A stretch of 63,030 nucleotides of DNA from Aquincolibacterium sp964606385 (GCA_964606385.1 CAZSFZ010000012.1:1-63030); one strand, 5' to 3'; shown: positions 8,990 to 17,186, counted from the stretch's first letter. The notes: generated by a model not told the origin, from the sequence alone. Numbers and translations are program-made.

Positions 8990-10033
8990 TCAGGCGGGCA
9001 GCGTGAAAAAGAAAGTCGAGCCCTCGCCGGGCCGCGACTCCACCCAAATACGGCCGCCGTAACGCTCGATGATCTTCTGACAGGTCGCGAGGCCAATGCC
9101 CGAGCCCGGATACTTCTGGCGGGTCGGCAATTTTTCGAACATAAGAAAAACACGATCGCGCGACTCTTCGGGGATCCCGATCCCGTTATCCCGGATCGAA
9201 AAGCGCCACTCTTTTCCCTGCCGGACAGCCGCTATGTGGATCCGTGGCCCCCGCTCGCAATACTTCATCGCGTTCCCGATCAGGTTCTGGAAAAGGAGCG
9301 CGGCCAACCCGGCATTGATCGCGATCCTAGGCAGAGGGTCCGAGGTGATCTCCGCCTTTTTCTCCACGATCCTGAAATGAAGGTCTTCAAGCACTTCCTT
9401 CACGACCTTGTCCAGATCGACCGGAACGGCCGGAATGTCCGGCTTGGAGACGGTGGAATAGTTGAGAAGCGCCTTGATGAAACCGCTCATGCGCTTGACG
9501 CCCTGGATCACATGGTCCGCGAAGCTTTTGGTCTCCTCATCCCCGGTCTTCTCGTGTTTTTCCCGGATGAGTTCCGAATATCCCAGAATGGTCGCCAAGG
9601 GGGATTGAAGATCATGCGCCGCTTTCGCGGCAAATTGTTCGAGCTCGCGGTTCGACCGGGTAAGCTCCTTGGATTTCGCTTCCAAAAGCACGGCCCCGCG
9701 GCGCACCAAATGGGTCAGCCAGAAGATCAGCATAAAAATAAACAGATGAAGGACCGTGTCCAGCAGGAATGTTCTGAGATCGTCGGTATATCCCTCATAT
9801 CTCTGGGCGCTCGTCCACAAAAGCGTGATGAAAAGGGTCATCAAAAACCCCGGACGGCTTCCCACATACCAGGTAACAAGCATGATCGAAGGAAAATAAA
9901 AAATGTCGAACGCGACCATGTTCCGCGTGGCAATGTCGAGGAAAAAGCAGAGCAGGGAAATAGACAGGACCAGGAAAGTAAAAAAAACCGGGGAGATCTT
10001 CTCACGTTCAACGGACAGGATCTTGGGCAACAT
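8990..10033 (-). CDS. Membrane-bound sensor histidine kinase
   Basis: 347 residues from the ATG at 10033; a longer open frame to 10132 would overlap the divergent gene and is unlikely. Three to four membrane helices occupy residues 10-110 (FFTFLVLSISLLCFFL, DIFYFPSIMLVTWYVG, LLDTVLHLFIFMLIFW), resembling a MASE/DUF4118-type sensor. A coiled coil then leads to the HisKA box with the phospho-accepting His at about 140 (A-A-H-D-L-Q-S-P-L). N, G1 and G2 boxes follow (NLIGNAMKY, DNGIGIP, GSGIGL). No receiver gene is adjacent, so the partner is unknown. Confidence 0.85.
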   Translation of the reverse strand: MLPKILSVEREKISPVFFTFLVLSISLLCFFLDIATRNMVAFDIFYFPSIMLVTWYVGSRPGFLMTLFITLLWTSAQRYEGYTDDLRTFLLDTVLHLFIFMLIFWLTHLVRRGAVLLEAKSKELTRSNRELEQFAAKAAHDLQSPLATILGYSELIREKHEKTGDEETKSFADHVIQGVKRMSGFIKALLNYSTVSKPDIPAVPVDLDKVVKEVLEDLHFRIVEKKAEITSDPLPRIAINAGLAALLFQNLIGNAMKYCERGPRIHIAAVRQGKEWRFSIRDNGIGIPEESRDRVFLMFEKLPTRQKYPGSGIGLATCQKIIERYGGRIWVESRPGEGSTFFFTLPA

Positions 10034-10188
10034 ATAAGGAAACAGTATAGGCCCACTTCCCCGCCTGTCAACGCTTCGCCTTGAGGCGCGTGTTATAATC
10101 CGGCATGCCCAATTCTCTTTCAAAAAATTCAACGGCTCATTGGACTTGCCCCAGCAACCATTCTTTAAAAGAAAATAAATGCCGGGTC

Positions 10189-11091
10189 ATGCCTTTGATC
10201 AGCGTCATCATCCCAACTTTTAATCGAGCCCATGTATTGCCGCAGGCGATCCGCTCCGTCCTCGCACAACAAGACGTGGACTTTGAACTCATCGTCGTCG
10301 ATGATGGGTCAACAGATGATACTCGGGAAACGGTTAACGTCGAACGGCAAACGGAAAATGACACCGCATCTTCGAAAGGACGTTCCCCGTTCCCCGTTCC
10401 CCGCTATTTTCGGCAAGAAAATAGAGGCCCCTCCGCCGCGCGGAATCTCGGGATCAAAGAATCGAAGGGCGAATGGATCGCGTTCCTCGATTCCGATGAT
10501 GAATGGATACCGGGAAAACTCGCGGCCCAGCTGGAATTCTTCCGCGCGAACCCGGACTACCTCATCTGCCAGACCGAAGAGATCTGGGTGCGGAACGGCA
10601 AGCGCGTGAACCCGATGAAAAAACACAAAAAATACGGGGGCCGGATCTTTGAAAAATGCCTGCCGCTTTGCGTCGTGAGCCCTTCGGCCGTTATGATGCA
10701 CCGGAAACTTTTCGACGAGGCGGGTTTATTCGATGAAGCACTCCCGGCCTGCGAGGATTATGACCTGTGGCTCCGGATCGCTTCGCGCTATCCGATCGGC
10801 CTGATCGAAAAACCCTACATCATCAAGTATGGCGGCCACGCGGACCAGCGCTCCCGCGAATTCCCCGCCATGGACCGCTTCCGCATTCAGTCGCTTGCCA
10901 AGATCCTCTCGCAGAACATTCTGACGCCGGAACAAGCTGCCGCGGCACGAAAAACACTTGAAGAAAAAGCGAAGATCTTTATCGAGGGCGCCCTCAAGCG
11001 CGGGAAAAAGAAAGAGGCGGACGAAATCGCTTCTCTCGTGGAACGGATAACGGTGAACGGTCCCAATACCAATCAATCGAAGCATCGCTGA
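10189..11091 (+). CDS. Family 2 glycosyltransferase carrying an in-frame repeat insertion
   Basis: 300 residues from the ATG at 10189 (a start at 10105 is possible). The GT-A fold is clear: P-L-I-S-V-I-I-P-T-F-N-R-A at the N-terminus, V-V-D-D-G-S-T-D-D-T, then N-R-G-P-S-A-A-R-N and the metal-binding D-S-D-D. Between the DDGSTDDT strand and the Q-E-N-R-G-P motif sits an extra stretch of about 25 residues coded by the inverted repeat at 10324-10413. The enzyme probably adds a sugar to a surface glycan; donor and acceptor are unknown. Read divergently from the histidine kinase gene. Confidence 0.85.
   Translation: MPLISVIIPTFNRAHVLPQAIRSVLAQQDVDFELIVVDDGSTDDTRETVNVERQTENDTASSKGRSPFPVPRYFRQENRGPSAARNLGIKESKGEWIAFLDSDDEWIPGKLAAQLEFFRANPDYLICQTEEIWVRNGKRVNPMKKHKKYGGRIFEKCLPLCVVSPSAVMMHRKLFDEAGLFDEALPACEDYDLWLRIASRYPIGLIEKPYIIKYGGHADQRSREFPAMDRFRIQSLAKILSQNILTPEQAAAARKTLEEKAKIFIEGALKRGKKKEADEIASLVERITVNGPNTNQSKHR
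10324..10413. repeat. Iterated-word inverted repeat (AACGG / CGTTCCC words) read in frame within the glycosyltransferase
   Basis: The left arm has AACGG-type words (CGGTTAACGTCGAACGGCAA); the right arm has three copies of CGTTCCC followed by CGC. Same word family as 11046-11216 and 13636-13718, which are outside coding sequence. It codes for a low-complexity segment (V-E-R-Q-T-E-N-D-T-A-S-S-K-G-R-S-P-F-P-V-P-R) with no counterpart in usual GT2 enzymes. Confidence 0.7.
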
Positions 11092-11216
11092 GATTGGGGC
11101 CGTCCAAATTACCATTTTGGAAAACACGCTAAAATTTGGACGGAGAACGATAAAAGTTTTTACCTGCCTACCGACGGGCAGGCGTTCAACGTTCCCCGTT
11201 TCCCGTTTGCCGATTT
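11046..11216. repeat. Composite inverted repeat with AACGG/CGTTCCC words and an inner palindrome
   Basis: It begins in the last codons of the glycosyltransferase gene (AACGGATAACGGTGAACGG) and ends with CGTTCCCCGTTTCCCGTTTG just before the next gene. Inside are a shorter inverted pair (CCGTCCAAATT / AAATTTGGACGG) and a palindrome CTGCCTACCGACGGGCAG. The region lies between two convergent genes and could act as a terminator, but no long T-tract is present. Confidence 0.6.
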
Positions 11217-12256
11217 TAGACTTTATTGAAAATCCAACCCAGCAACACCACCTGCGGCAGACTGATCGCGAGCATCCAGAGCGCGGTCTTGGGCCCCAGG
11301 TTCTTCCACACCAGGCCGATCTCGGTCACATCCGTCACCACCCCTCCCATCAGGAATGCGAAGGCGTTCCCGAAAGCACCCGTCTCGCGATAGATCGTGA
11401 AAGCAAGCGGCGAAGTACCTTCCGAACAGACCTCAAGAACCGTCGCAAGCGCCAGTGTGACAAGAAGCCCAAGCAGGGTCGGCCCGAAATAGTGATGGAA
11501 AATATGCTGCGGGACGAATGTCGAGACGAGGCCTCCCAGCAAAATACCGATCAGGATCCAGGGCAACACCATCACGGCGAGGTCCGTCGCCCCGCCCGTG
11601 ACCCCGCGGAACGCCTTCCAGAAATTCTGGTGGGTGAATTCGTGTTCCCGAAAACGCCGGAGGATATCCCTCCAGATCGAGAACCCCTCCTCGACCTCGA
11701 CTGAGTGACGGTTCCGTTCGATCCACCCCGCCCGATCCAGATACTGCATAAGCAATCCCGTGATCAACGCGATCGCAATCGCGCCGAAAACGATCAGAAA
11801 GGCCTTCGCGCCGAAGAAGCCGAAAAGGAGGATCGTAATGGGAAGGTTGGCCCAGGGGCTCGCCAGAAGAAAACTCACGACCGCGGGGCCCGAAGCACCT
11901 TTCTTGTGGATCTCCATCGAGATCGCGAGGATCCCGTGGCAGCAGGCGCTCATCAGGAACCCAAGGCCGACGGAATAAAAGATCGTCCGTTTCTTCGGGA
12001 TCGACAGATGCTTGGAGATATACTCCCGCGGCACATAATGATCGATCAACCCCCCGATCAAGAAGCCGGCAAGCACCGGCCAAAACATCACGCGGGCGTA
12101 ATCTCCCAACGTCTGGCGGAACGCCTCCATCGCCGGAAAAACAAACGAGGCGCCGACGAGCGCGAGCGTCAGAATGGTGACGAGAAAAAGCCCGGAAACA
12201 TACCAGGTTTTTTTCTTCTCATTCTCCCCGCAGCAACGGCAACTTTCTCCGCTCAT
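11216..12256 (-). CDS. Metal-efflux-type permease (ArsP/DUF318 family)
   Basis: 346 residues, 8-9 membrane helices. It begins with a Cys-rich cytosolic tip (S-G-E-S-C-R-C-C-G-E), then two symmetric halves typical of the DUF318/PF03773 permease family: F-L-M-S-A-C-C-H-G-I in the first and T-V-L-E-V-C-S-E-G-T-S in the second. Family members export arsenicals, copper or zinc. It is the last gene of an operon that starts with csoR, and its ATG overlaps the upstream stop (ATGA at 12253-12256). Copper or zinc export is the best reading; the ion cannot be decided from sequence. Confidence 0.75.
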   Translation of the reverse strand: MSGESCRCCGENEKKKTWYVSGLFLVTILTLALVGASFVFPAMEAFRQTLGDYARVMFWPVLAGFLIGGLIDHYVPREYISKHLSIPKKRTIFYSVGLGFLMSACCHGILAISMEIHKKGASGPAVVSFLLASPWANLPITILLFGFFGAKAFLIVFGAIAIALITGLLMQYLDRAGWIERNRHSVEVEEGFSIWRDILRRFREHEFTHQNFWKAFRGVTGGATDLAVMVLPWILIGILLGGLVSTFVPQHIFHHYFGPTLLGLLVTLALATVLEVCSEGTSPLAFTIYRETGAFGNAFAFLMGGVVTDVTEIGLVWKNLGPKTALWMLAISLPQVVLLGWIFNKV

Positions 12257-12612
12257 CAGAGCTCCGCCTGTTCCATGTCCCTTTGCATCTCCTGCGACCT
12301 TGAATCGATAGGAACCACCGTTCCGGGCTTGGCGGCTGGCACTTTCGTTCTTTCTTCCGTGTCCATTTTGGCTATGTAGCTCATCGGGTCCGCCAAAAAC
12401 GCTTTTTCACATCCGGGGCAGCAAAGGCCATAGCGTTTGCCTTCATAAACCACAAAATGTTCTCCATCGACAGGCTCGCCCATCACCGGGCATATTTTAT
12501 TGCCCACGTCCACGATCCCGATCCCGGCCTCCTCATCGGCAGCATACCCCTGCGGCAGCACCCCCGGCATCGCGAACATGGCAAGCAACATCCATACGAT
12601 CATTTTCTTCAT
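12256..12612 (-). CDS. Exported YHS/TRASH-like metal-binding protein
   Basis: 118 residues with a signal peptide (cleavage near A-A-D after about residue 25). Residues 38-75 hold a compact domain with C-P-V-M-G-E-P-V, Y-E-G-K-R-Y and C-C-P-G-C, as in the YHS/TRASH-like metal-binding domains. A Met-rich tail follows (M-Q-R-D-M-E-Q-A). It is translationally coupled to the permease and could bind the metal in the periplasm before or after export (inference). Confidence 0.7.
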   Translation of the reverse strand: MKKMIVWMLLAMFAMPGVLPQGYAADEEAGIGIVDVGNKICPVMGEPVDGEHFVVYEGKRYGLCCPGCEKAFLADPMSYIAKMDTEERTKVPAAKPGTVVPIDSRSQEMQRDMEQAEL

Positions 12613-12678
12613 AACACTTCCCCCTCTTGAAATTTGAAAAACAGCGGACGGGGGAGGCTCCCCCGCCCGCTCATTTAT

Positions 12679-12828
12679 TTACTTCTTTTGACACTCACAA
12701 GGCGGGTTGCACTTGCAAGGGTCACAGTTGCAGTCTTTCATAGAGCACTGCTTACCCGCAAAAGAGACGCCCGCAAAAGCTCCCGTCATTATGGCCATCG
12801 CCAGTAAGGCTGTTATAAGTTTCTTCAT
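12679..12828 (-). CDS. Tiny exported Cys-rich peptide (metallothionein-like)
   Basis: 49 residues: signal peptide (K-K-L-I-T-A-L-L-A-M-A-I-M-T-G-A-F-A) then a mature part of about 25 residues with eight Cys, patterned C-x5-C-x-C-x2-C-x-C-x3-C-x-C. GGAAG lies just upstream of the ATG. Its place in the csoR operon and its Cys spacing suggest a periplasmic metal chelator. No family is recognised. Confidence 0.7.
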   Translation of the reverse strand: MKKLITALLAMAIMTGAFAGVSFAGKQCSMKDCNCDPCKCNPPCECQKK

Positions 12829-12870
12829 GGGACTCACTTCCTTTCGTTAAAATTTAAAAAGCGCTTCGGC

Positions 12871-13296
12871 TCAAAAAGGGACTGCGGCCGGAGGCGCCCG
12901 AAAGGAAAAAGTAATATTAAGAACGTACCGTTTAAAAAATCCTGGGGAGGGTCCGAAAAGCTGTTCGTGCGAGAAAAACGGCCGGGGAACCTCCGGATAA
13001 AAACTATTTAAAAATCCCTCTTCGATCGTTACAGGCCGGGTACGGGAAGGGTTGACCGGCGAGAATTCCTTGGAAAGCACGGCCGCTTTTTCGATCCGGC
13101 ACTTTCCGCAGCATTCTTTTCGGGAAGGATCTTCGCCCTTCGCATGAGAAGCCGCGGAGTGACACCGGAGGGTTTCTGCCTGGATCGCCTTGGGAACGGA
13201 GCCGCAATCGGCGTCCACGCATTGGCAGCCCAGCGCGCCCGGAAAAGCGCTGAAAACGCACACGGCCATGAACAGCGACAACGATTTCTTCTTCAT
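12871..13296 (-). CDS. Exported Cys-rich protein of the metal operon
   Basis: 141 residues with a signal peptide (SLFMAVCVFSAFPGALG). The first half of the mature part is Cys-rich (C-Q-C-V-D-A-D-C, then C-H and E-C-C-G-K-C-R); the second half is rich in Phe and Pro without Cys. Its start overlaps the csoR stop by 4 bases (13293-13296). No family is recognised. A metal-binding role is inferred from the Cys clusters and the operon. Confidence 0.65.
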   Translation of the reverse strand: MKKKSLSLFMAVCVFSAFPGALGCQCVDADCGSVPKAIQAETLRCHSAASHAKGEDPSRKECCGKCRIEKAAVLSKEFSPVNPSRTRPVTIEEGFLNSFYPEVPRPFFSHEQLFGPSPGFFKRYVLNITFSFRAPPAAVPF

Positions 13297-13571
13297 TTCC
13301 GCGTTCCTTTAAAGAGCTGGTAGATCTCGTCCAGTTTGGCCTGCTGGTCTTTTTTGGACTTCCCTTCGAAGGCATGCCGGACGCAGGCGCCCAGATGGTC
13401 CTTCAGGATCCCCGCTTCCACATTTTTCAAAGCCCCGATCACGGCTTCCGCGGCATTGAGGATATCCATGCAATAACGACCTTCCTCGATCATCCTCCGG
13501 AGGCCCCGGACCTGCCCCTCGATCCGCTTGAGCGACACCAGCTTGTCCGTTTGATCCGTCCCTTTCTTCAT
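13293..13571 (-). CDS. csoR: CsoR/RcnR-family metal-sensing repressor
   Basis: 92 residues, an all-helical DUF156 protein. The Cu(I)-sensing triad C-H-C is present: C34 in Y-C-M-D-I-L, H59 and C63 in D-H-L-G-A-C. This is the CsoR pattern rather than the RcnR one (which begins with an N-terminal His and keeps Cys-His-His). It probably represses its own operon through the palindrome at 13604-13622 and is released by copper (known for the family; inferred here). Confidence 0.9.
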   Translation of the reverse strand: MKKGTDQTDKLVSLKRIEGQVRGLRRMIEEGRYCMDILNAAEAVIGALKNVEAGILKDHLGACVRHAFEGKSKKDQQAKLDEIYQLFKGTRK

Positions 13572-13603
13572 CTCGATCCTCCCTCTTCCTGTCCCAATAG
13601 TAT

Positions 13604-13622
13604 CATACCCCTGGGGGGTATG
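13604..13622. promoter_or_regulatory. CsoR-type operator
   Basis: CATACCCCTGGGGGGTATG is a palindrome with a G/C-tract core flanked by ATAC/GTAT, the classical CsoR box. It lies 33 bases upstream of the csoR start codon, where it would cover the promoter of the metal operon. Confidence 0.85.
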
Positions 13623-13635
13623 TCAACGCTTCGCC

Positions 13636-13718
13636 GGGGAACGGTCCTCGGCAAACGGGGAACGCGAAAGTTTTCTTCGTTGCCCGTTGCCCGTTCCCCG
13701 CGCCTTTTGAGTTCCCCT
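13636..13718. repeat. Iterated-word inverted repeat (AACGG / CGTTCCC words)
   Basis: Left arm words GGGGAACGG and CAAACGGGGAACG; right arm CGTTGCCCGTTGCCCGTTCCCC. Same family as the copy inside the glycosyltransferase at 10324. It lies between the divergent csoR and tsaB promoters. Confidence 0.65.
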
Positions 13719-13748
13719 TTCCCCGGTTTTTGAATAGAATGCCGTCTT

Positions 13749-14414
13749 ATGAATTTACTCGCTATTGAAACCTCCGGTCCCTTCTTGAGCGTCGCCATTA
13801 AAAAAAGCGGGGCCAGGCTCCGTCATGCCGCGGTCCAGGGGCACATGAAACATGCCGAGAGTCTCCTTCCCGTGATCGACCGCCTTCTCAAGAAGGAAAG
13901 GCTCAAGATCCAGGATATCGACGCCTATCTGATCAGCCGCGGACCCGGGTCCTTCACGGGGCTCCGCATCGGATTCGCGACCCTGAAAGGGTTCCTCGCC
14001 ACACGGCCCAAACCCTGCTATGGCGCTCTCTCGCTGGACGTGATCGCGGCCGGGATCAAGGCGCCCGAGCCCTCAAATCTCACGGTGTGCGTGGACGCAA
14101 GACGTGGTAAACTTTACACTCGTTCGTACCGTTATCTTAGAAAGAAGTGGGTTCCGTGCGGTCCGTGCCGGGTCGTACCGATCAGCGAAGTGGCGGCGAT
14201 CGCCAAGGGCTCATGGATCGTCGGCGATGGGCTGGCGAAGATCGGCAGCGCGGCTCCGGGATCCCAAGATCATGGGATCCCAAAAGCTTCGACTTTGATC
14301 GAGTTATTCGAGGCCAAGGACCCGATCCTGAAAGCATTAAAACGGCCGAAAGACCTTTTGCCGGTTTATTTGCGCCGTTCCGAACCGGAAGAAAAGTTGG
14401 CGGAGAGAAAATAA
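13749..14414 (+). CDS. tsaB: tRNA N6-threonylcarbamoyladenosine biosynthesis protein TsaB
   Basis: 221 residues. It starts with the ASKHA phosphate-loop strand (L-L-A-I-E-T-S-G-P-F-L-S-V-A) and has the characteristic R-G-P-G-S-F-T-G-L-R-I-G near residue 60. TsaB is the inactive partner that supports TsaD in making t6A37 on ANN-decoding tRNAs. The C-terminal part is a little divergent. alr follows 3 bases after the stop. Confidence 0.9.
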   Translation: MNLLAIETSGPFLSVAIKKSGARLRHAAVQGHMKHAESLLPVIDRLLKKERLKIQDIDAYLISRGPGSFTGLRIGFATLKGFLATRPKPCYGALSLDVIAAGIKAPEPSNLTVCVDARRGKLYTRSYRYLRKKWVPCGPCRVVPISEVAAIAKGSWIVGDGLAKIGSAAPGSQDHGIPKASTLIELFEAKDPILKALKRPKDLLPVYLRRSEPEEKLAERK

Positions 14415-14416
14415 TT

Positions 14417-15547
14417 ATGTCCGAATTGGTTCAAGGAATCAGCCGGGCGCAGCATAGCGCGTGGATCGAACTCCGCAAAGACGCTCTTCTCAAGAACCTT
14501 CACGCGCTCCAACGGCATTCCGGGCAAACCGATGTCCTTGCCGTGATCAAAGCGAACGCCTACGGCCACGGCCTCCGGGAGATCGCAAGCGTCCTCGCGG
14601 GACATGTCACTTATTTCGGCGTCGCTACTTTGCGGGAGGCCCTGGAGCTTAAAGAGCACCACCCTCAAACTCCCGTCTTCCTTTTTGGCCATTTGTTTTC
14701 GCATGAACTTTCCGCGGCGCTCCTCGGCGGCATCACACTCAGTGTTTCCAGCCTTGAAAAGGCCCGTGAGATCTCGGAACTTTCGGAAAACCTGGGCCGG
14801 AAAACCCCCGTGCATGTCAAGATCGATACGGGCATGGGCCGCATGGGAATCCCCGCCCGGGAAGCTGCCGTTTGTATAGAGGAAATGACCCGGATGAAGG
14901 GCCTTCTTTTGGACGGCATTTACATGCATTTCCCCGCCGCGGAAAAGGATGATGCCTTCCGCGAAACACAGGTCCGGAAGTTCGGGATCCTCCTGCAGAC
15001 GCTCGAGGAAAAGAATATCGTCTTCCGCTACCGCCACGCCACGAACAGCGCGGCGACGCTCACGATGAAAGCGCCTTTTTTCAATATGATCCGCCCGGGC
15101 CTTTCACTCTACGGCATTTATCCGGACGCCGGGCTGAAAAACGCCGCCTCGCTCGCGCCGGTGCTTTCGGTCAAAAGCAGGATCGTGCTGACCAAGCGGG
15201 TTCACGCGGGAGAATCCGTCGGCTACGGCCGTGAATTTGTTGCCCAAAAGGACACCACGGTCGCCATCCTTCCTTTTGGTTACAGCCAGGGTTATCCCTA
15301 TGCCGCATGGAAAAAAGCTTCCGCGGTCTTTAAAGGCCGGCGCTATCCCCTCGCGGGCAAAGTTTCCATGGACTACATCGCGATCGACCTTGGCGACGCA
15401 ACCGCCAACGAGGGCGAGACGGTCACCTTGATCGGCGAAGATCAAAATGAGCGCGTGACGGCCGAGGACATCGCTGGATGGGCGAACACCATCCCGTATG
15501 AGATCGTGACGCGGCTGAATACCCACTTGCCGAGAATTGTTACCTAA
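14417..15547 (+). CDS. alr: Alanine racemase
   Basis: 376 residues from ATG 14417; a longer in-frame extension runs back through tsaB and is not used. The PLP-binding Lys is K45 in A-V-I-K-A-N-A-Y-G-H-G. The second-domain Tyr lies in E-S-V-G-Y-G-R-E and the C-terminus ends in the usual R-L-N-T-H-L-P-R. It makes D-alanine for peptidoglycan. Close spacing with tsaB suggests one transcript. Confidence 0.95.
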   Translation: MSELVQGISRAQHSAWIELRKDALLKNLHALQRHSGQTDVLAVIKANAYGHGLREIASVLAGHVTYFGVATLREALELKEHHPQTPVFLFGHLFSHELSAALLGGITLSVSSLEKAREISELSENLGRKTPVHVKIDTGMGRMGIPAREAAVCIEEMTRMKGLLLDGIYMHFPAAEKDDAFRETQVRKFGILLQTLEEKNIVFRYRHATNSAATLTMKAPFFNMIRPGLSLYGIYPDAGLKNAASLAPVLSVKSRIVLTKRVHAGESVGYGREFVAQKDTTVAILPFGYSQGYPYAAWKKASAVFKGRRYPLAGKVSMDYIAIDLGDATANEGETVTLIGEDQNERVTAEDIAGWANTIPYEIVTRLNTHLPRIVT

Positions 15548-15686
15548 AAATTCGAAGTTCGAATTTCGAAGCACGAAACAAATTCGAATATTTCAATTAC
15601 ATAAAACAAAAGCGTTTTGGAATTTTGAATTTTAGAAATTCTAGTTTGTTTCGGATTTCGGGTTTCGGATTTGGAGCTTTTCACCA
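15544..15686. repeat. Iterated-word inverted repeat (TTCGAA / TTCGGATT words)
   Basis: Left arm: TTCGAAGTTCGAATTTCGAA then GCACGAAACAAATTCG. Right arm: TTTGTTTCGGATTTCGGG and TTTCGGATTTGGAGC. About 60 AT-rich bases lie between. The right end touches the birA start region, so it also forms the birA leader. Same word set as 19398-19497. Confidence 0.7.
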
Positions 15687-16240
15687 TGATTCCCTTTGAA
15701 ATACGCCACATTCCGGAAGTCACCTCGACCAATACGGTCGTCCTTGAGGAAGCCGCTGAGGGCGCCGCCGAAGGCTTGGTCCTTTTGACCGATCATCAGA
15801 CGGGCGGACGCGGAAAACCCGGCAATATCTGGGTCTCGCCCCCCGGCAAGAACCTGCTCTTTTCAGTGCTCCTCAGGCCCGCCCTACGGCCGGACCAGAT
15901 CCCGCTCCTGACCCAGATCGCCTGCAGGGCGGTAGCCAAAGTCCTTGGGGAACGCTATGATATTGCCACCCGGTTCAAACGGCCCAATGATGTGATGCTG
16001 GGGCCCAAGAAGATCTGCGGGACGCTTGTCGAAGCGATCTCGACAGCCTCCAGGGTCGAGGCCGCCGTGATCGGCATAGGTTTGAACGTGAATACAGAGC
16101 CTGCGGAGCTCCCTGAGGTGGGTATTTCCATGAAAATGTTCACCGGAAAGGCCTATGACCTCCGTGAAATCCTCGAATATGTCCTGGAAGAGCTAAGTGC
16201 CCGTATCACAGAGCTTTACGACACAGGAACTTTAAAGTAA
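15686..16240 (+). CDS. birA: Biotin-[acetyl-CoA carboxylase] ligase, catalytic domain only (short)
   Basis: 184 residues from ATG 15686. The catalytic domain is complete to the eye: T-S-T-N-T-V at the N-terminus, the biotinyl-AMP loop G-G-R-G-K-P-G-N, the strand N-L-L-F-S-V-L-L-R, K-R-P-N-D-V and G-I-G-L-N-V-N. No N-terminal HTH, so it is a class I enzyme without repressor function. The usual C-terminal SH3-like domain (about 45 residues) is missing; the frame stops after Y-D-T-G-T-L-K, where base composition changes sharply. Ligase activity may be reduced (inference). Confidence 0.85.
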   Translation: MIPFEIRHIPEVTSTNTVVLEEAAEGAAEGLVLLTDHQTGGRGKPGNIWVSPPGKNLLFSVLLRPALRPDQIPLLTQIACRAVAKVLGERYDIATRFKRPNDVMLGPKKICGTLVEAISTASRVEAAVIGIGLNVNTEPAELPEVGISMKMFTGKAYDLREILEYVLEELSARITELYDTGTLK

Positions 16241-16680
16241 TATTATCATTACCCATTTTTTATCAGTTTAATAGCATAAAGTGGGATAAAAATCATTATT
16301 TTTGCCATATTTTAGTTCATTATCCCAAATATGAATATAAGGTCATTTAAGCATGATTAAGAGGATTTTAGCTGTCGATATTGGTAATACAGCGGCCACA
16401 GTAGGCTTCTATGAGGCAGGACGCCTATTGGACTTTTGCTCACTCTATTACAATGATATCCCAAAATATGTTAAAAAATTGATTGCTGGTGGGAAGAAAG
16501 GACGAATCGATATCATTATAAGCTCCGTAATCCCTAAAACGACTGATTTTTTGAAGTGTAAATTACAAAACAATAATGGGTTAAAAATATGGGGCGTAGG
16601 GGGTAACATGCCTCTTAAAATACGCCATAAATATAGCAATTACAAAGGCTTAGGCATTGACCGGAAGGTCAATATTTATG
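16225..16680. other. AT-rich patch across the birA/coaX junction
   Basis: From the last codons of birA to codon 110 of coaX the sequence is strongly AT-rich, with both borders abrupt and lying inside genes. The non-coding part (16241-16352) contains TTTATCAG-like and GGGATAA words and no clear promoter. Confidence 0.55.
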
Positions 16681-17111
16681 GAGCAACCCGCATGTACCGC
16701 CTCCCGCTGCTCGTCATCGACTATGGAACGGCTATTACTTTTGACTATATCGATTCCAAGGGCGTCTTCCAAGGGGGAATGATCATCCCTGGTCCGGAAA
16801 CCGCCTATAGAGCGCTTGGTGAGCGGGCGGCCCTCCTTCCCAAGGGCCTGGGGCTCCCCAGAAAGGCGAAATCCTTCCTCGGACGGAGCGCCCGGGCGTG
16901 CATGGAATCGGGCATTCTCGAGGGGTACGGGGCCATGACGGATGGGCTCATCCAGCGGTTCCGGGCGCGCTACGGAAAGAAACTCCGCGTCCTCGCCACG
17001 GGGGGCTACGCCGGGGTCATCCTCCCCTACACCAAGCTAATTGATACCGTAGATCCCAAGCACTCCATTAAGTCCTTGCTGGCTCTTTGGCGCGAGCAGG
17101 CGCCCCGCTGA
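16353..17111 (+). CDS. coaX: Type III pantothenate kinase, possibly chimeric
   Basis: 252 residues. Phosphate loop D-I-G-N-T-A-A-T-V-G, G-L-G-I-D-R, and the signature D-Y-G-T-A-I-T-F-D plus G-G-M-I-I-P-G-P identify CoaX, which phosphorylates pantothenate in CoA synthesis. The first 110 codons are AT-rich (many A/T third positions) while the remainder has the GC-rich third positions of the rest of the region; the switch is near 16680. All motifs are intact. Confidence 0.9.
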   Translation: MIKRILAVDIGNTAATVGFYEAGRLLDFCSLYYNDIPKYVKKLIAGGKKGRIDIIISSVIPKTTDFLKCKLQNNNGLKIWGVGGNMPLKIRHKYSNYKGLGIDRKVNIYGATRMYRLPLLVIDYGTAITFDYIDSKGVFQGGMIIPGPETAYRALGERAALLPKGLGLPRKAKSFLGRSARACMESGILEGYGAMTDGLIQRFRARYGKKLRVLATGGYAGVILPYTKLIDTVDPKHSIKSLLALWREQAPR

Positions 17112-17149
17112 TCTTCCACCCTGGTCTGGAAGCCTCTCAAAAAATTTCC

Positions 17150-17177
17150 TTGATTTTCCGCGGCTGCTGAATACAAT
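17150..17177 (+). promoter_or_regulatory. Sigma-70-type promoter of the groE region
   Basis: TTGATT, 16 bases, TACAAT. It is followed 9 bases later by the CIRCE element, the usual arrangement for HrcA-controlled chaperonin genes. Confidence 0.65.
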
Positions 17178-17186
17178 ATCGCCTCG

